A stretch of 64,000 nucleotides of DNA from Ilyomonas sp964249755 (GCA_964249755.1 CAXUDB010000002.1:1302001-1366000); one strand, 5' to 3'. Counted from the stretch's first letter, positions 1 through 8,660 are shown. Notes: generated from the sequence alone by a model not told the origin. Made by a program: numbers and translations.

Positions 1-90
1 ATCGGAAGCATGCCGGCTCTTGTAGATTGGTTGCAATCTTTTGAGCATAGCATTAAAAACAAAGCATTTCAAACGCTTCTTTTTCCTTAA
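1..90 (+). CDS. C-terminal end of an unidentified (phage?) gene, cut by the window edge
   Basis: A reading frame is open from base 1 to a TAA at 88-90 and would encode the last 29 residues of a protein ending KNKAFQTLLFP. The next gene on the same strand starts 24 bases later, which fits tightly packed phage genes. No family is recognisable from so short a piece, and the frame could be open by chance. Confidence 0.3.
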   Translation: MGSMPALVDWLQSFEHSIKNKAFQTLLFP

Positions 91-114
91 TAGCACTGTA
101 AATCTGATATCACC

Positions 115-603
115 ATGGCACCAAAAGGAAACAAATTTTACTTACTCCGAAGCAAACACGGCCGGGACCCGCTCTTTGCCGATGCCGAACTGCTGCGTGA
201 AGCGGCGTATGAGTATTTTGCTTGGATAGATAGAACGCCTTGGAAACGCAACGAAGCCATCAAGTCTGGAGATCGTGCAGGAACCATCATAAAAGTGCCA
301 ACGGCACGTCCTTATACCTTATCAGGTCTGTGTATTTATTTAGGAGCTGATGAAAGCTTCTGGCGCAACTTCCGGGCACAGCAAAAAGACAATGAAGGCT
401 TTTCGGCGGTCATTCGGCACATTGAAGCCATTATACGAACACAAAAATTTGAAGGTGCAGCCGTAGGCGTGTTCAATGCAAACATCATAAGCCGCGATTT
501 GGGACTGGTTGACAAACAGCAAATGAATATTGATCTTGATGCGGCAGATGATGACACGATAGAAAAATTGTATGAAAAGGTTATGCAGGGGGTAAAACAA
601 TGA
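115..603 (+). CDS. Phage DNA-packaging protein, terminase small subunit-like
   Basis: This 162-residue soluble protein resembles the small DNA-packaging proteins (gp3-like terminase small subunits) of Bacteroidota prophages. The features behind this are an N-terminal segment on preparing a packaging substrate (RDPLFADAELLREAAYEYF), a central part typical of the family (YTLSGLCIYLGADESFW), and the segment GVFNANIISRDLGL followed by an acidic tail. Such proteins bind phage DNA and recruit the large terminase ATPase. The stop overlaps the next start (ATGA at 600-603), so it heads a coupled gene string. No large terminase, portal or capsid gene follows, which is odd. The family call is from recall of sequence pattern and is moderately sure. 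Confidence 0.5.
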   Translation: MAPKGNKFYLLRSKHGRDPLFADAELLREAAYEYFAWIDRTPWKRNEAIKSGDRAGTIIKVPTARPYTLSGLCIYLGADESFWRNFRAQQKDNEGFSAVIRHIEAIIRTQKFEGAAVGVFNANIISRDLGLVDKQQMNIDLDAADDDTIEKLYEKVMQGVKQ

Positions 604-914
604 CAACAAACGAAAAAAGGTCATGGTTAAAAAGCGTTCTCGCTGGTAAGGTGAAGCCTACTGACATTCCAGGAGAAATCATCCTTCGTCACTGGTATGG
701 ATATAACGATGGAGTTTGGTATAACGAACAAGGCGAAGCGACAACTGAAGATAAGTTCATCGTTGGTAGGAATATTATCAACATGTGCCACGTGAGCAGT
801 GGCTTCCGGATTGCAACCTGTGAGGAAGATGTTGACTTGACACCTTACGAAGGGACATATCCACGTAAGTCACGAGCCTTTACTATTAAAGACTTTATAT
901 GCGAAGGAAGATAA
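600..914 (+). CDS. Hypothetical prophage protein (104 aa)
   Basis: A 104-residue soluble protein of unknown function, translationally coupled to the packaging-like gene (ATGA overlap) and itself overlapping the next start by 16 bases. It begins with a basic helix-like segment (EKRSWLKSVLAGKVKP) and then has a Trp/Tyr-rich middle (HWYGYNDGVWYNEQGE). The first lines resemble the start of the following protein (both contain a short 'LxxLxAGK' element), so the two may be distant paralogues. I recognise no domain; the call as a real gene rests on length and overlap with its neighbours. Confidence 0.55.
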   Translation: MTTNEKRSWLKSVLAGKVKPTDIPGEIILRHWYGYNDGVWYNEQGEATTEDKFIVGRNIINMCHVSSGFRIATCEEDVDLTPYEGTYPRKSRAFTIKDFICEGR

Positions 915-1246
915 GGACAACTGCTGATAAACGTCAGTTCCTTCAAGAGCTTGCAGCTGGCAAAGCGAGGTTGCAGGAATTGCTACCGGTTGAGCACAAA
1001 CTCAGCTTCCATCATGAATATGACGAAGGAATAGTTGAAGGCTTAGTTATCGATGAAAAAACTGAAGCATTCGTGCCAGATGGAAAAACATTGACGAGAA
1101 GGGAACTTGATGAGGAGAAGAAGAACCGAAGGGTTGCCGCCCCTGGCGAGGGAGCAGATGTTATTCATCACATGGTAATATTTCAAAACTTCTCTCGTAT
1201 GCCTGATCTCTATTCGGACAAACTCAAAAAACAAAGCCATGGATAA
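899..1246 (+). CDS. Hypothetical prophage protein (115 aa)
   Basis: A 115-residue charged soluble protein with no recognised domain. Its N-terminus (FLQELAAGKARLQELLP) is similar in layout to the start of the preceding protein (WLKSVLAGKVKPTDIP), suggesting a shared short helical element. It overlaps the gene before it by 16 bases and the gene after it by 8 bases, so it belongs to the same coupled prophage string. Function unknown. Confidence 0.5.
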   Translation: MRRKIRTTADKRQFLQELAAGKARLQELLPVEHKLSFHHEYDEGIVEGLVIDEKTEAFVPDGKTLTRRELDEEKKNRRVAAPGEGADVIHHMVIFQNFSRMPDLYSDKLKKQSHG

Positions 1247-1649
1247 CTTTTGGACGCCGGCTGCCGATTCGTTAAGAACAGCCTTTGTCGGGATGCTGAT
1301 ACCCGGCAGCATAGCATCGGACTACATGAACCATCAAGACTTTAACGCACTTAGCAGTATAGCAGATCGCACCCTTGTTTATGCGATTGCCGAAAATCTG
1401 GATAAGACCTTGCCAAGTCCACGAAACACACACCGCGCAATGCTTGTACTGAAGCATTTAAAGCTTACCTACAACTATGAAAATGCGACCGGTATTCCGC
1501 TTCTGGATGATAGCATTGCTGTTGATTTTGCCGATACTTTCCATGATGAATACATGCTGCTTTGCAGTGTAAAAGAATCAATAGACAACGGTTGTCCGAT
1601 TCCTGATATCATCAAGAGCTTAGACCGACACAAACAAGAATTTTTATAA
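1239..1649 (+). CDS. Hypothetical prophage protein (136 aa)
   Basis: A 136-residue, mostly helical, acidic protein with no recognised family. It starts at ATG 1239 inside the end of the preceding gene and is followed after 18 bases by the next one. Its place between a packaging-like gene and the tape measure gene is where head-tail connector or tail chaperone genes usually sit, but nothing in the residues identifies either. A role as a small tail-assembly protein is only a positional guess. Confidence 0.5.
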   Translation: MDNFWTPAADSLRTAFVGMLIPGSIASDYMNHQDFNALSSIADRTLVYAIAENLDKTLPSPRNTHRAMLVLKHLKLTYNYENATGIPLLDDSIAVDFADTFHDEYMLLCSVKESIDNGCPIPDIIKSLDRHKQEFL

Positions 1650-1667
1650 CACAAACAAAACAAAACC

Positions 1668-2390
1668 ATGTACGACATTCAACAAGCAAATGCAATTGTA
1701 GCCGCTGAATTAGAAAATACAAGAGCCCAAATCGAGGCGATTTACTGGCATCCGTCCGTAGCTCCTATCCGGCAATTCATTAACCGATGGTTTATGGAAA
1801 TGCGAAGCAAAATTGCGGTCGCGCCACCGCTTCCCACCGCCTCAATGGATGAGCAATTCCCGCCCGTTACCAACTTCTTTGGCGAGAAGATAGGCGGCAC
1901 CAAATCTGACAAATCTGACAGTCCTACGCCTTCTCCCGCGATGCCATCCATGAGCAATGAGAGCAGCACGGCGCCAAAGGCTGTACCTGCGTTCTATGTA
2001 CCGCTAAATCGCCAACAAATGCCGTTCAGGTGGTTAGATGCCTCACAGGTTGCAATCGAGAAAGCAAAGCATGAGCAGAGCTTGTATGATGAATACGGGC
2101 AACTGGCAGAGTTAGCCGACGAGCGTGCCATCGCATTGATTCTGCCGCATGGCAAGCAGGCGTTAGAGCCAGACCATGCCCACGGTGAAGCACTGGGAGT
2201 TTCAAACATGCTAAAGAACAACATCCTGACAAAAAATGGGGAGCAGGGGGACAGGTATGGTAGTGTAATGTCCGCTTCTTATTTAAACAAGTATCCGGAT
2301 GCTTACAACTTTTTATGGGCGCTTAAGAAGCGGATAAACGCCGGCGAGAACGGGCAGGCACTGGCAGCCGAATTAAAGCTGTCAGTATAA
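1668..2390 (+). CDS. Hypothetical prophage protein (240 aa)
   Basis: A 240-residue protein of unknown function. The N-terminal third is helical, the middle (about residues 60-105) is a low-complexity Pro/Ser/Thr-rich linker containing a short internal duplication (KSDKSD), and the C-terminal half is helical again with WALKKRINAGENGQALAAEL near the end. It stands directly upstream of the tape measure gene with a 126-base gap that contains no other gene. Proteins in this position are often tail assembly factors; that is inference from order only. Confidence 0.5.
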   Translation: MYDIQQANAIVAAELENTRAQIEAIYWHPSVAPIRQFINRWFMEMRSKIAVAPPLPTASMDEQFPPVTNFFGEKIGGTKSDKSDSPTPSPAMPSMSNESSTAPKAVPAFYVPLNRQQMPFRWLDASQVAIEKAKHEQSLYDEYGQLAELADERAIALILPHGKQALEPDHAHGEALGVSNMLKNNILTKNGEQGDRYGSVMSASYLNKYPDAYNFLWALKKRINAGENGQALAAELKLSV

Positions 2391-2516
2391 ATCTTTTGAT
2401 ATTTCCTGATAGCTCCCGGCATGTCTATGCGTAAGGAGCTTACTTAAATTAAACATTTTTTCATATCATAAACCCTGTTGTTTCTACATCCGAGGGGTTA
2501 CTAAAGATTCAATATC

Positions 2517-5500
2517 ATGGCAACACAAACAGGTCCCGTTACAAAAATCTATAGATTATCTACCGAAGGGTACGACAAAGTACACAACGAGCTGATGCAG
2601 CTCTTTAAGGACTTTCAGAATATAAAGAAAGCAAAAGAAGAGCTAAACAAAACGGCGTCAAACACACAAAATCCTGCACAGCTCGCCGCTATCAGCAAAC
2701 AATTGCAGGATATTGCAGTAAAGGAAGGTGAGCTTAGCAATAAAATCAAAATCAGAATTTCAGATCGTAAGGCAGAAATTGAATATGAACGGAAATACGG
2801 CGAAACGGTTTCGCAGACACAAGCCAAAGTGCTTACCGAATTCGGCAAGCTCAACAAGGTGTATCGCGAGGCAAAAGCTAATGCTGAAGAGTTAGCTTTA
2901 ACCTATGGCAAAGACTCGCAGGAAGCCATCAAAGCGGCTGAGGCGGCTAATGTGTACTACTTGCAGCTAAAGAACATCAACGATGCCATTAAAGGGCGCG
3001 TGCAGGCAAAAGAACCCGTTGCCACTTCCTCTATACAACTACCGCCAGAAGTGCAGGCAACATCGCTGGCTTATGATGCCTATACCGGATCGGTTCAGAA
3101 GAACCTCACGGCGCTTGTAGAGAATGAAGCAGCTCTTGCTCTCAATAAAGCCGCACAAAAAGAACTGAATGCCGCCATTGCCGAAGCCGGCGCACCAACA
3201 GAAGCTCAAACACTTCGCCTCGTTCAATTGAGAGAAGGAGCTGCTGTATTAGCCAATCAAAACCGCGACCTTTCTACCACTATCGGCAATCAGGTGAAGG
3301 AGTTTAATGCATCTGCAGGCAGTCTTGATCAAATGCAGGCCCAGCTGAACAATTTACAGAACAGCTATGAACGGTTAAGCCTTGCAGAAAGAGAAGCGCC
3401 ATTTGGTAAAGAACTAAAAGCCGAGATCGATACACTGCAGCCAAAAGTTTTAGAACTGGAAAATTCTTTAGGAAAGTTTCAGAGAGAAGTAGGTAAATAT
3501 CCGAAAGGAAGCTATTTAGGTTTAAAAGCAGAACTCAAAGACCTAACAGATCAATACAACAAGCTTACAGCCGCAGAGCGCAAAAGTGAAAAAGGAATTG
3601 GCCTGCAGGGAGAGCTCGGGAAAGTAACGGAAGAGCTGGGACAAATGGAGAAAAAATCAGGCAGCGTTTTCAACAAACTTGGCGGCTTAGCGCGTTCGGC
3701 CGTTCAATTCTTGCCCAACTTTGGGTATGGCGCACTTGTCGGCTTGTTATTATTGCCATTTCAAGCCATAGCGTCCAAAATTGCGGAATTCACGCTAAAA
3801 ACGAAAGAAGCGAGCGGCAGTTTGGAGGATTTGAAACAAAAAGCAGAAGATACAACCGAGGCTTTTGATAATGCAGCAAAAGGTTTTGAAGATGCTTACA
3901 CTCAGGTTGGCAGTCTCACTAATCAGGTAAAGCTTGCTAAAGAGGGATTCATTGATAAAAACAAGGTCGTAACAGAGTATAATGATACTATCGGGAAAAC
4001 TGTTGGGAAAGTAAATGATCTTGATGGCGTTGAACAATCACTTGTCAAAAACGGACCGGCTTTCGTCAACATGATGTTGTATAAAGCCGCCGCGACCGCC
4101 GCACTGCAAAAGGCATCCGAGAAAGCTTTTGAGGCAGCCCAAAACGCAAGAAAGAAAGAAGCTGAATTTGCAAGCACACCTGAAGACATTGGCAGTTTCC
4201 TTTCATCAAGTGGTGGAGGTTTTGGTGGTTATGGTAGTTATACTACGAATAAAGCATTGGAAAAAGAAAATGCAAATGCGATTGCTGGAGCCAGACAACA
4301 GAGACAACTTGAAGCTGTTGCTGCTGCTAAAAAGGAGGAAAATGAACTGAAAAGTATTGCAGAGGACTTTCAGGAACAAGCTGCGAAGATTGCTCAGGAT
4401 TACAATTTTGACTTTTTTGGAGGTCAATTCGATAACAAAAAACTCAAAGAAAAAACCGACTCTTTGTCTGTTGCCGAGCAAAACGCTATAAAACTAATTG
4501 ATGCCTTCAATTCCCTTGCCCTCATCAGGGAAAACAAGCGGGTGGCCGATATCAGAAAAACCCGGGAGCTTACTACTGATGAAGAAGTTGAACACTTACA
4601 AAACCTTCAAAAGATTAATGAGACTTATGATGAGCAACGCATCCGGGCTGTAGTTGGCAACAATACTGCTGAACAAAAATTCAGGGAAGAACACCGGCTA
4701 AAAATCGTCACTGATCAGATAGAGACAAGTGATAAAATAAAAGCTATCCGGAAGAAAGAATATGATGATGAGGTAGCGCTGCTGAAAAAGCAATTTGACG
4801 AAGAGTCGTCGCTGCTTAAAAAACGTCTGGAAACAAACGAATCTACCGTTACACTTGAGAATGAGTCCATCCAGCAATCGCCGGCTGCCAGCGAAACGCA
4901 AAAGGCGATTGCTGCGAAGGATGCCAATGACACTTTACTGCAAATAACCGAGAAGTACTATGCCGATTTGGAAGCTGCTGCTATCAACAACAAGCAAAAA
5001 CTTGACGAGATCGAGGAGCAAAAAAATAAATCTCTTTCTGTTTTAAAACGCAAAGGTCTGCTTGACGATATCAGTATCACTAAAGCTTATCTGAAAGATA
5101 TAGAAATCAGCAGCGAGATAGAGCAAAACAAAAGGCTCATTGCAGATGGTAAAGCTATTGCTGATTTGTATGCAAACAGAAAACTTTCAACAGTTAAACG
5201 GGAAGCGGAGATTCAAAAAATCAAGGCGAAATATGATACTGACGAACTAAAGCGCTTGCAGGACTTAGCGAAGAAAGAAATACCTATCCTAAAAGCTTTG
5301 TACGATGCGCAATTGCTATCAGCACAAGAGTATTATGATAGGCTTAAAAAACTTCAAGATGCCATCACAAATGCCCAGCAAAATAAGGGAAGCGATAAAC
5401 CAGCTGGCAAACTCAAATTTAAAGATTTGGGTACAACGCAGGCACCCAACGTCGGTGGAAGTATTGAAGATTTAACCTCAAATCTGGATAACTTAATAAA

Positions 5501-6431
5501 CGTTGACCCCGACAGCCTTATAGGAGTCACCATTGCTCAAAGTTTCGATTTTGCAGCCAACGCTATGAATGCGTATTTCGATAACGAAGCGGCGCGTATT
5601 CAACAAAATTTAAAGATCGCAGAGCAAAGGGTGGACATTGAAACGGCGCAACGCTTAGCGCGTGCACAAAGTCAGGCAGAGGAGGATTCCATAAATCGGC
5701 AGGCAGCACAAGAAAAAGAAAAGCTAGAGAGGGCAGCTTTTGAAAAGAACAAGCGTTTGCAAATAAAAATGGCTGAAATCAATTTATCAACTCAGCTTTC
5801 AAATCTCGCAGTAATTGCTGCCACCCCTGGACCGTTGAACCTGATCACAGCCGGCGCATGGGGTATTGCATTTTATGCAGTTCAAGCAGCACTCGCCTTT
5901 GCAAATTTTGGGCTTAACGTTGGTAAAATCAAAGCAGCACAATTTGCAGCCGGTGGTAAAGTTCAGCCAGTACCCAACGGTTTAATAAAGATGCGTCCCA
6001 ATATTCAGGAACAGAGAAATGGTGATAGCGTTTTTGCAACAGTTAGACCAGGTGAAGTGATTTTAAATGAGTACCAACAAAGACTTTTGGGAGGGGCAAG
6101 GACGTTCCGCGCTATTGGGGTGCCTGGGTTTGCTTCTGGTGGAATGGTACGCAATAATAACATTGCGTCATTCAATCCGCATCCATATGCGCCCGTGTTT
6201 TCTGCTGACTCATACATGGCTAATGCCGGCATACTATCAGCCATCAATGAACAGTCTAAAGCAATACAGGAAACAGCTGCTGCGCAGCAAGAGCATGGCA
6301 GGGCAATTCAGGCAGTTAGTGAGCAGTTGTTGAATCTTGAGGTTCATCAGGTGACATCGACGGTCACCAAAGCACAGGCAAAGGAAGTGCGGCAGAATAG
6401 TGTAGGAACATTGGGGACCACTAAAAGGTGA
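2517..6431 (+). CDS. Phage tail tape measure protein
   Basis: At 1304 residues this is by far the longest prophage gene. The tape measure protein sets the length of a long phage tail and is ejected with the DNA. Supporting features are very long Ala/Glu/Lys/Gln-rich coiled-coil stretches through most of its length, a first hydrophobic segment around residues 398-425 (YGALVGLLLLPFQAIASKI), a second hydrophobic region around 1095-1130, and near residue 1178 the element RPGEVILNEYQQ followed by Gly-rich sequence, which is common near the ends of tape measure proteins. With about 0.15 nm of tail per residue (known scaling), an intact tail would be near 195 nm. No distal tail genes follow; the prophage stops here. 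Confidence 0.8.
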   Translation: MATQTGPVTKIYRLSTEGYDKVHNELMQLFKDFQNIKKAKEELNKTASNTQNPAQLAAISKQLQDIAVKEGELSNKIKIRISDRKAEIEYERKYGETVSQTQAKVLTEFGKLNKVYREAKANAEELALTYGKDSQEAIKAAEAANVYYLQLKNINDAIKGRVQAKEPVATSSIQLPPEVQATSLAYDAYTGSVQKNLTALVENEAALALNKAAQKELNAAIAEAGAPTEAQTLRLVQLREGAAVLANQNRDLSTTIGNQVKEFNASAGSLDQMQAQLNNLQNSYERLSLAEREAPFGKELKAEIDTLQPKVLELENSLGKFQREVGKYPKGSYLGLKAELKDLTDQYNKLTAAERKSEKGIGLQGELGKVTEELGQMEKKSGSVFNKLGGLARSAVQFLPNFGYGALVGLLLLPFQAIASKIAEFTLKTKEASGSLEDLKQKAEDTTEAFDNAAKGFEDAYTQVGSLTNQVKLAKEGFIDKNKVVTEYNDTIGKTVGKVNDLDGVEQSLVKNGPAFVNMMLYKAAATAALQKASEKAFEAAQNARKKEAEFASTPEDIGSFLSSSGGGFGGYGSYTTNKALEKENANAIAGARQQRQLEAVAAAKKEENELKSIAEDFQEQAAKIAQDYNFDFFGGQFDNKKLKEKTDSLSVAEQNAIKLIDAFNSLALIRENKRVADIRKTRELTTDEEVEHLQNLQKINETYDEQRIRAVVGNNTAEQKFREEHRLKIVTDQIETSDKIKAIRKKEYDDEVALLKKQFDEESSLLKKRLETNESTVTLENESIQQSPAASETQKAIAAKDANDTLLQITEKYYADLEAAAINNKQKLDEIEEQKNKSLSVLKRKGLLDDISITKAYLKDIEISSEIEQNKRLIADGKAIADLYANRKLSTVKREAEIQKIKAKYDTDELKRLQDLAKKEIPILKALYDAQLLSAQEYYDRLKKLQDAITNAQQNKGSDKPAGKLKFKDLGTTQAPNVGGSIEDLTSNLDNLINVDPDSLIGVTIAQSFDFAANAMNAYFDNEAARIQQNLKIAEQRVDIETAQRLARAQSQAEEDSINRQAAQEKEKLERAAFEKNKRLQIKMAEINLSTQLSNLAVIAATPGPLNLITAGAWGIAFYAVQAALAFANFGLNVGKIKAAQFAAGGKVQPVPNGLIKMRPNIQEQRNGDSVFATVRPGEVILNEYQQRLLGGARTFRAIGVPGFASGGMVRNNNIASFNPHPYAPVFSADSYMANAGILSAINEQSKAIQETAAAQQEHGRAIQAVSEQLLNLEVHQVTSTVTKAQAKEVRQNSVGTLGTTKR

Positions 6432-6441
6432 TATGAGAACT

Positions 6442-7560
6442 TTACAAAGAATCTCTGACTTGAAAGCCGGCAATGGTTAATTTATAACTATCGAAAACCG
6501 TTTTTTTCATCAGTCCATGGTATTCAAGTTGTTGAAATGCATCCTTTACCTCAAGCTCAGTATATTTATCTGTCGGATGGCCAAAACTAAAATGATGATA
6601 TATTGTGGAATATCGTGCGCGATCATTTTTTAAATTATTCAACCAAATTATATGTATGTTGTCGTTTTTTAATGCCACCATTATTTCCTTCGCCAAGTCT
6701 GGAAGGATTGGAATTTTTATCGGTTCATTTATTAAAACATCTGCAGATTTGTAACCCTTTGTTTTCATTTTAAAAACTTCGCCTTGCATACCAACGCCCT
6801 CAATGTAACCTTCCTTTAATAATAGTTCCATCCCTTCTTTATACCCTACTATTTCACGCTGACTACAATGATGCATCAAGTTGATGGTATTGACGTCAAG
6901 AATGTAAGAATTACTATTATATATAATCCTATCGTTCTTGTCTTTTACGGCATTAAATAAGATCTCTTTTCCCTGTTCTGTGAGTTCACTTGATAAAAGG
7001 TCGAGACTACCTATAATCGTTGTTGTGCTATCCCTGTATCCAACTATATTGTACTCTACATCATTAATAAGTCTTGTTAAATGGTTTCTAAACTTACTGC
7101 GAAATTCATCCTCACTCTCGACAGTTTCGACCTTCCCTTTTGAATAATATTGAGATTTTAATTCTAATACTTCTTCAAACTGACTTGACAAGGTCTGAGT
7201 TGGCTTTGCAGGTTTTTCGGAAAAGTAAAGCAATGCGGGTTTGCCATCTGCAACGTGAGAATCCAATTCATGCACTGTTCCGCTTGGCGCAGCGCCAACA
7301 GGCGTACCGGCTTTAAGCCAGAATATTGCCAGCAGGATATCAGCTCGTTTTAATAGCTTCCTATCAATAGAAGATTGTACATGTTGATTATTAATAACGG
7401 GAGGCAATGTTTCCCAACCAGTACCAACCAGAAAGATTTTTTCTTTAAATGAATGATTTTCGTTCCATTCTGCTATCACCTCGAGTGCAATCTTTCTTTC
7501 TGTAATCAAGTCGCTTGGCGAAGCAATTAGGACATTGTAAATATTGGCTGTGTAAGACAT
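6442..7560 (-). CDS. DUF4062 domain protein with C-terminal winged-helix-like region, prophage cargo
   Basis: A 372-residue soluble protein. The N-terminal ~130 residues fit DUF4062, a Rossmann/TIR-like domain: the first strand and helix (VLIASPSDLITERKIALEVI), then a RADILLAIFWLKAGTPVG strand and the GTVHELD segment. The remainder (about 180-372) is helical and ends in what looks like a winged-helix fold (ELEVKDAFQQLEYHGLMKKT). DUF4062 occurs in signalling and suspected defence proteins; no catalytic residue can be assigned by eye. It is the second gene of a reverse-strand pair: the partner gene ends 8 bases upstream of this start. The pair points against the phage late genes and sits at the element edge, as cargo genes usually do. 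Confidence 0.65.
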   Translation of the reverse strand: MSYTANIYNVLIASPSDLITERKIALEVIAEWNENHSFKEKIFLVGTGWETLPPVINNQHVQSSIDRKLLKRADILLAIFWLKAGTPVGAAPSGTVHELDSHVADGKPALLYFSEKPAKPTQTLSSQFEEVLELKSQYYSKGKVETVESEDEFRSKFRNHLTRLINDVEYNIVGYRDSTTTIIGSLDLLSSELTEQGKEILFNAVKDKNDRIIYNSNSYILDVNTINLMHHCSQREIVGYKEGMELLLKEGYIEGVGMQGEVFKMKTKGYKSADVLINEPIKIPILPDLAKEIMVALKNDNIHIIWLNNLKNDRARYSTIYHHFSFGHPTDKYTELEVKDAFQQLEYHGLMKKTVFDSYKLTIAGFQVRDSL

Positions 7561-7568
7561 GATTAAAT

Positions 7569-8288
7569 TTAATGTATTATATCAGGCAAGTGTTGGGCTA
7601 TTGCCCAAATCTTGTGAAAAAGCCCAAAGAAAACGGCTCTCTTTTGTTCATCGAGTGCCAATTCCGAAGCGATGGTAAACATTGTTGCAATAGCAATGCC
7701 TTTCCAATCTGTCTTATTTAATCTTTCCGTTGCCTCAATTAAGTAATCAAGCTTGCGGTTCGTTGCTTCAAGTTGCGGAGTGGACAACTCAAAATTCTCG
7801 GTTAATAATCGCCTAACTTCCGCAAATCCTATTTTTAGTTGAATCTTCTCGCTTTCGGTAAACGGTTCATTGGCATTAAAATCAATACTGTCTGGCCGTA
7901 TCGGATTATTCTCTATCAGTTTCCAATAATCAGGTTCTTCCTGGTCTTCTACATAAGGTTTTACATCGCCTTTAAGCCACTCAATCAATGTAGATTTCAG
8001 CGCCTCAAAGCCTATTTCACTGTTGTTTACCAGCACTGCGAAAGTCGGAGCAAATTTCACACAAGAAGTACTAAACGTGTCAAAACTCGAATCTTTGGCT
8101 GGATGAATTTGGAACCAAAGAGGACTATTTTTATAAACTAATTGAATAATTGAAGATCCCAAGCTTGTTTTAAATTCTAACTTTCTAAAATCGTTTACAT
8201 CAAAACCTGACTGCGCTATAACATCAATTAGCCTATTAGAATATTTTTTAAGCATCGAATAATTGTTTAGAGCCACCAGTAGGGCCAC
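7569..8288 (-). CDS. Unknown protein, partner of the DUF4062 gene
   Basis: The open frame gives 239 residues from a GTG at 8288; an ATG at 8255 (MLKKYSNRLIDVIAQ) would give 228 and is perhaps the better start, since the GTG lies only 15 bases from an apparent terminator. The N-terminal half looks like an alpha/beta domain with aromatic residues (VYKNSPLWFQIHPAKDSS). The middle is acidic (EDQEEPDYWKLIENNPIRP), followed by a helix-rich part and a mildly hydrophobic C-terminal helix region (GIAIATMFTIASELALD). I recognise no named family. It is co-transcribed with the DUF4062 gene (8-base gap), which suggests they act together. Confidence 0.55.
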   Translation of the reverse strand: MALLVALNNYSMLKKYSNRLIDVIAQSGFDVNDFRKLEFKTSLGSSIIQLVYKNSPLWFQIHPAKDSSFDTFSTSCVKFAPTFAVLVNNSEIGFEALKSTLIEWLKGDVKPYVEDQEEPDYWKLIENNPIRPDSIDFNANEPFTESEKIQLKIGFAEVRRLLTENFELSTPQLEATNRKLDYLIEATERLNKTDWKGIAIATMFTIASELALDEQKRAVFFGLFHKIWAIAQHLPDIIH

Positions 8289-8301
8289 TTCAAAAAATAA
8301 A

Positions 8302-8340
8302 AAAGGTTCAACACATTGTTATCCAATATATTGAACCTTT
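8302..8340 (-). terminator. Intrinsic terminator of the tRNA-like gene
   Basis: Inverted repeat of 10 bp (AAAGGTTCAA, arms 8302-8311 and 8331-8340) read on the minus strand just after the 3' end of the tRNA-like RNA; the minus strand then continues TTTATTTTTT. This gives a stem, 19-base loop and U-rich tract, a reasonable rho-independent terminator separating the RNA gene from the cargo pair. Confidence 0.6.
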
Positions 8341-8347
8341 CAAAATG

Positions 8348-8520
8348 CTGTAGGGGCAGGATTCGAACCTGCACGAGGCAGTTAGCGTAAACACAAAAGC
8401 TTGGTGGTCAACCCCGGTCGGCCTAACGCGAGTTTGGTCGGCTCTATGCTTACGTTTATCCTGTTGGTCCTCACCCCCGAGACGAGAGGGTATGTCTGCC
8501 AAAGTTTCATCACCCCACAG
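8348..8520 (-). tRNA. tRNA-like RNA with class II body and a giant (~100 nt) variable region
   Basis: The minus strand folds by eye into a tRNA body about 173 nt long. The acceptor stem is 7-8 bp (CTGTGGGG with CCCTACAG, one G-U). A 3-bp D-stem (ATG/CAT) closes a 13-base loop containing GG and AGA, as in tRNA-Leu. The anticodon stem is CCCTC/GGGGG with loop TCGTCTC, giving a formal GUC anticodon and an unusual C at position 33. The T-arm is textbook (GCAGG-TTCGAAT-CCTGC, 8372-8356). In place of a normal variable arm there are about 100 bases closed by TGAGG/CCTCG (8473-8469 with 8378-8374) and an inner 7-bp stem CGTAAGC/GTTTACG (8454-8448 with 8392-8386). No CCA is encoded. Promoter and terminator flank it. 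Which amino acid, if any, it carries is unknown; it could also be a pseudo-tRNA. Confidence 0.5.
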
Positions 8521-8544
8521 TGTATAAGAGCTTATTTGCGGATG

Positions 8545-8574
8545 CAATATTAGAGCATTTACCTTTATTCACAA
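8545..8574 (-). promoter_or_regulatory. Bacteroidota-type promoter of the tRNA-like RNA
   Basis: On the minus strand TTG (8574-8572) is followed after exactly 19 bases by TAATATTG (8552-8545), one mismatch from the Bacteroidota -7 consensus TAnnTTTG. Transcription would begin near 8538, about 18 bases before the mature 5' end of the tRNA-like RNA. Confidence 0.5.
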
Positions 8575-8627
8575 CAAACGTTCAACAGAATTTTGGAAAG
8601 TTTAGATATTCTTCAATTGAATTCATT

Positions 8628-8635
8628 TACTTTTG
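8628..8635 (+). promoter_or_regulatory. -7 box of the Lrp-type regulator gene
   Basis: TACTTTTG matches the Bacteroidota -7 consensus TAnnTTTG and lies 25 bases before the ATG at 8661. No clear TTG is seen 19-21 bases upstream, so only the -7 element is supported. Confidence 0.4.
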
Positions 8636-8660
8636 GATTCTATCTAACTGAAAACTACTT

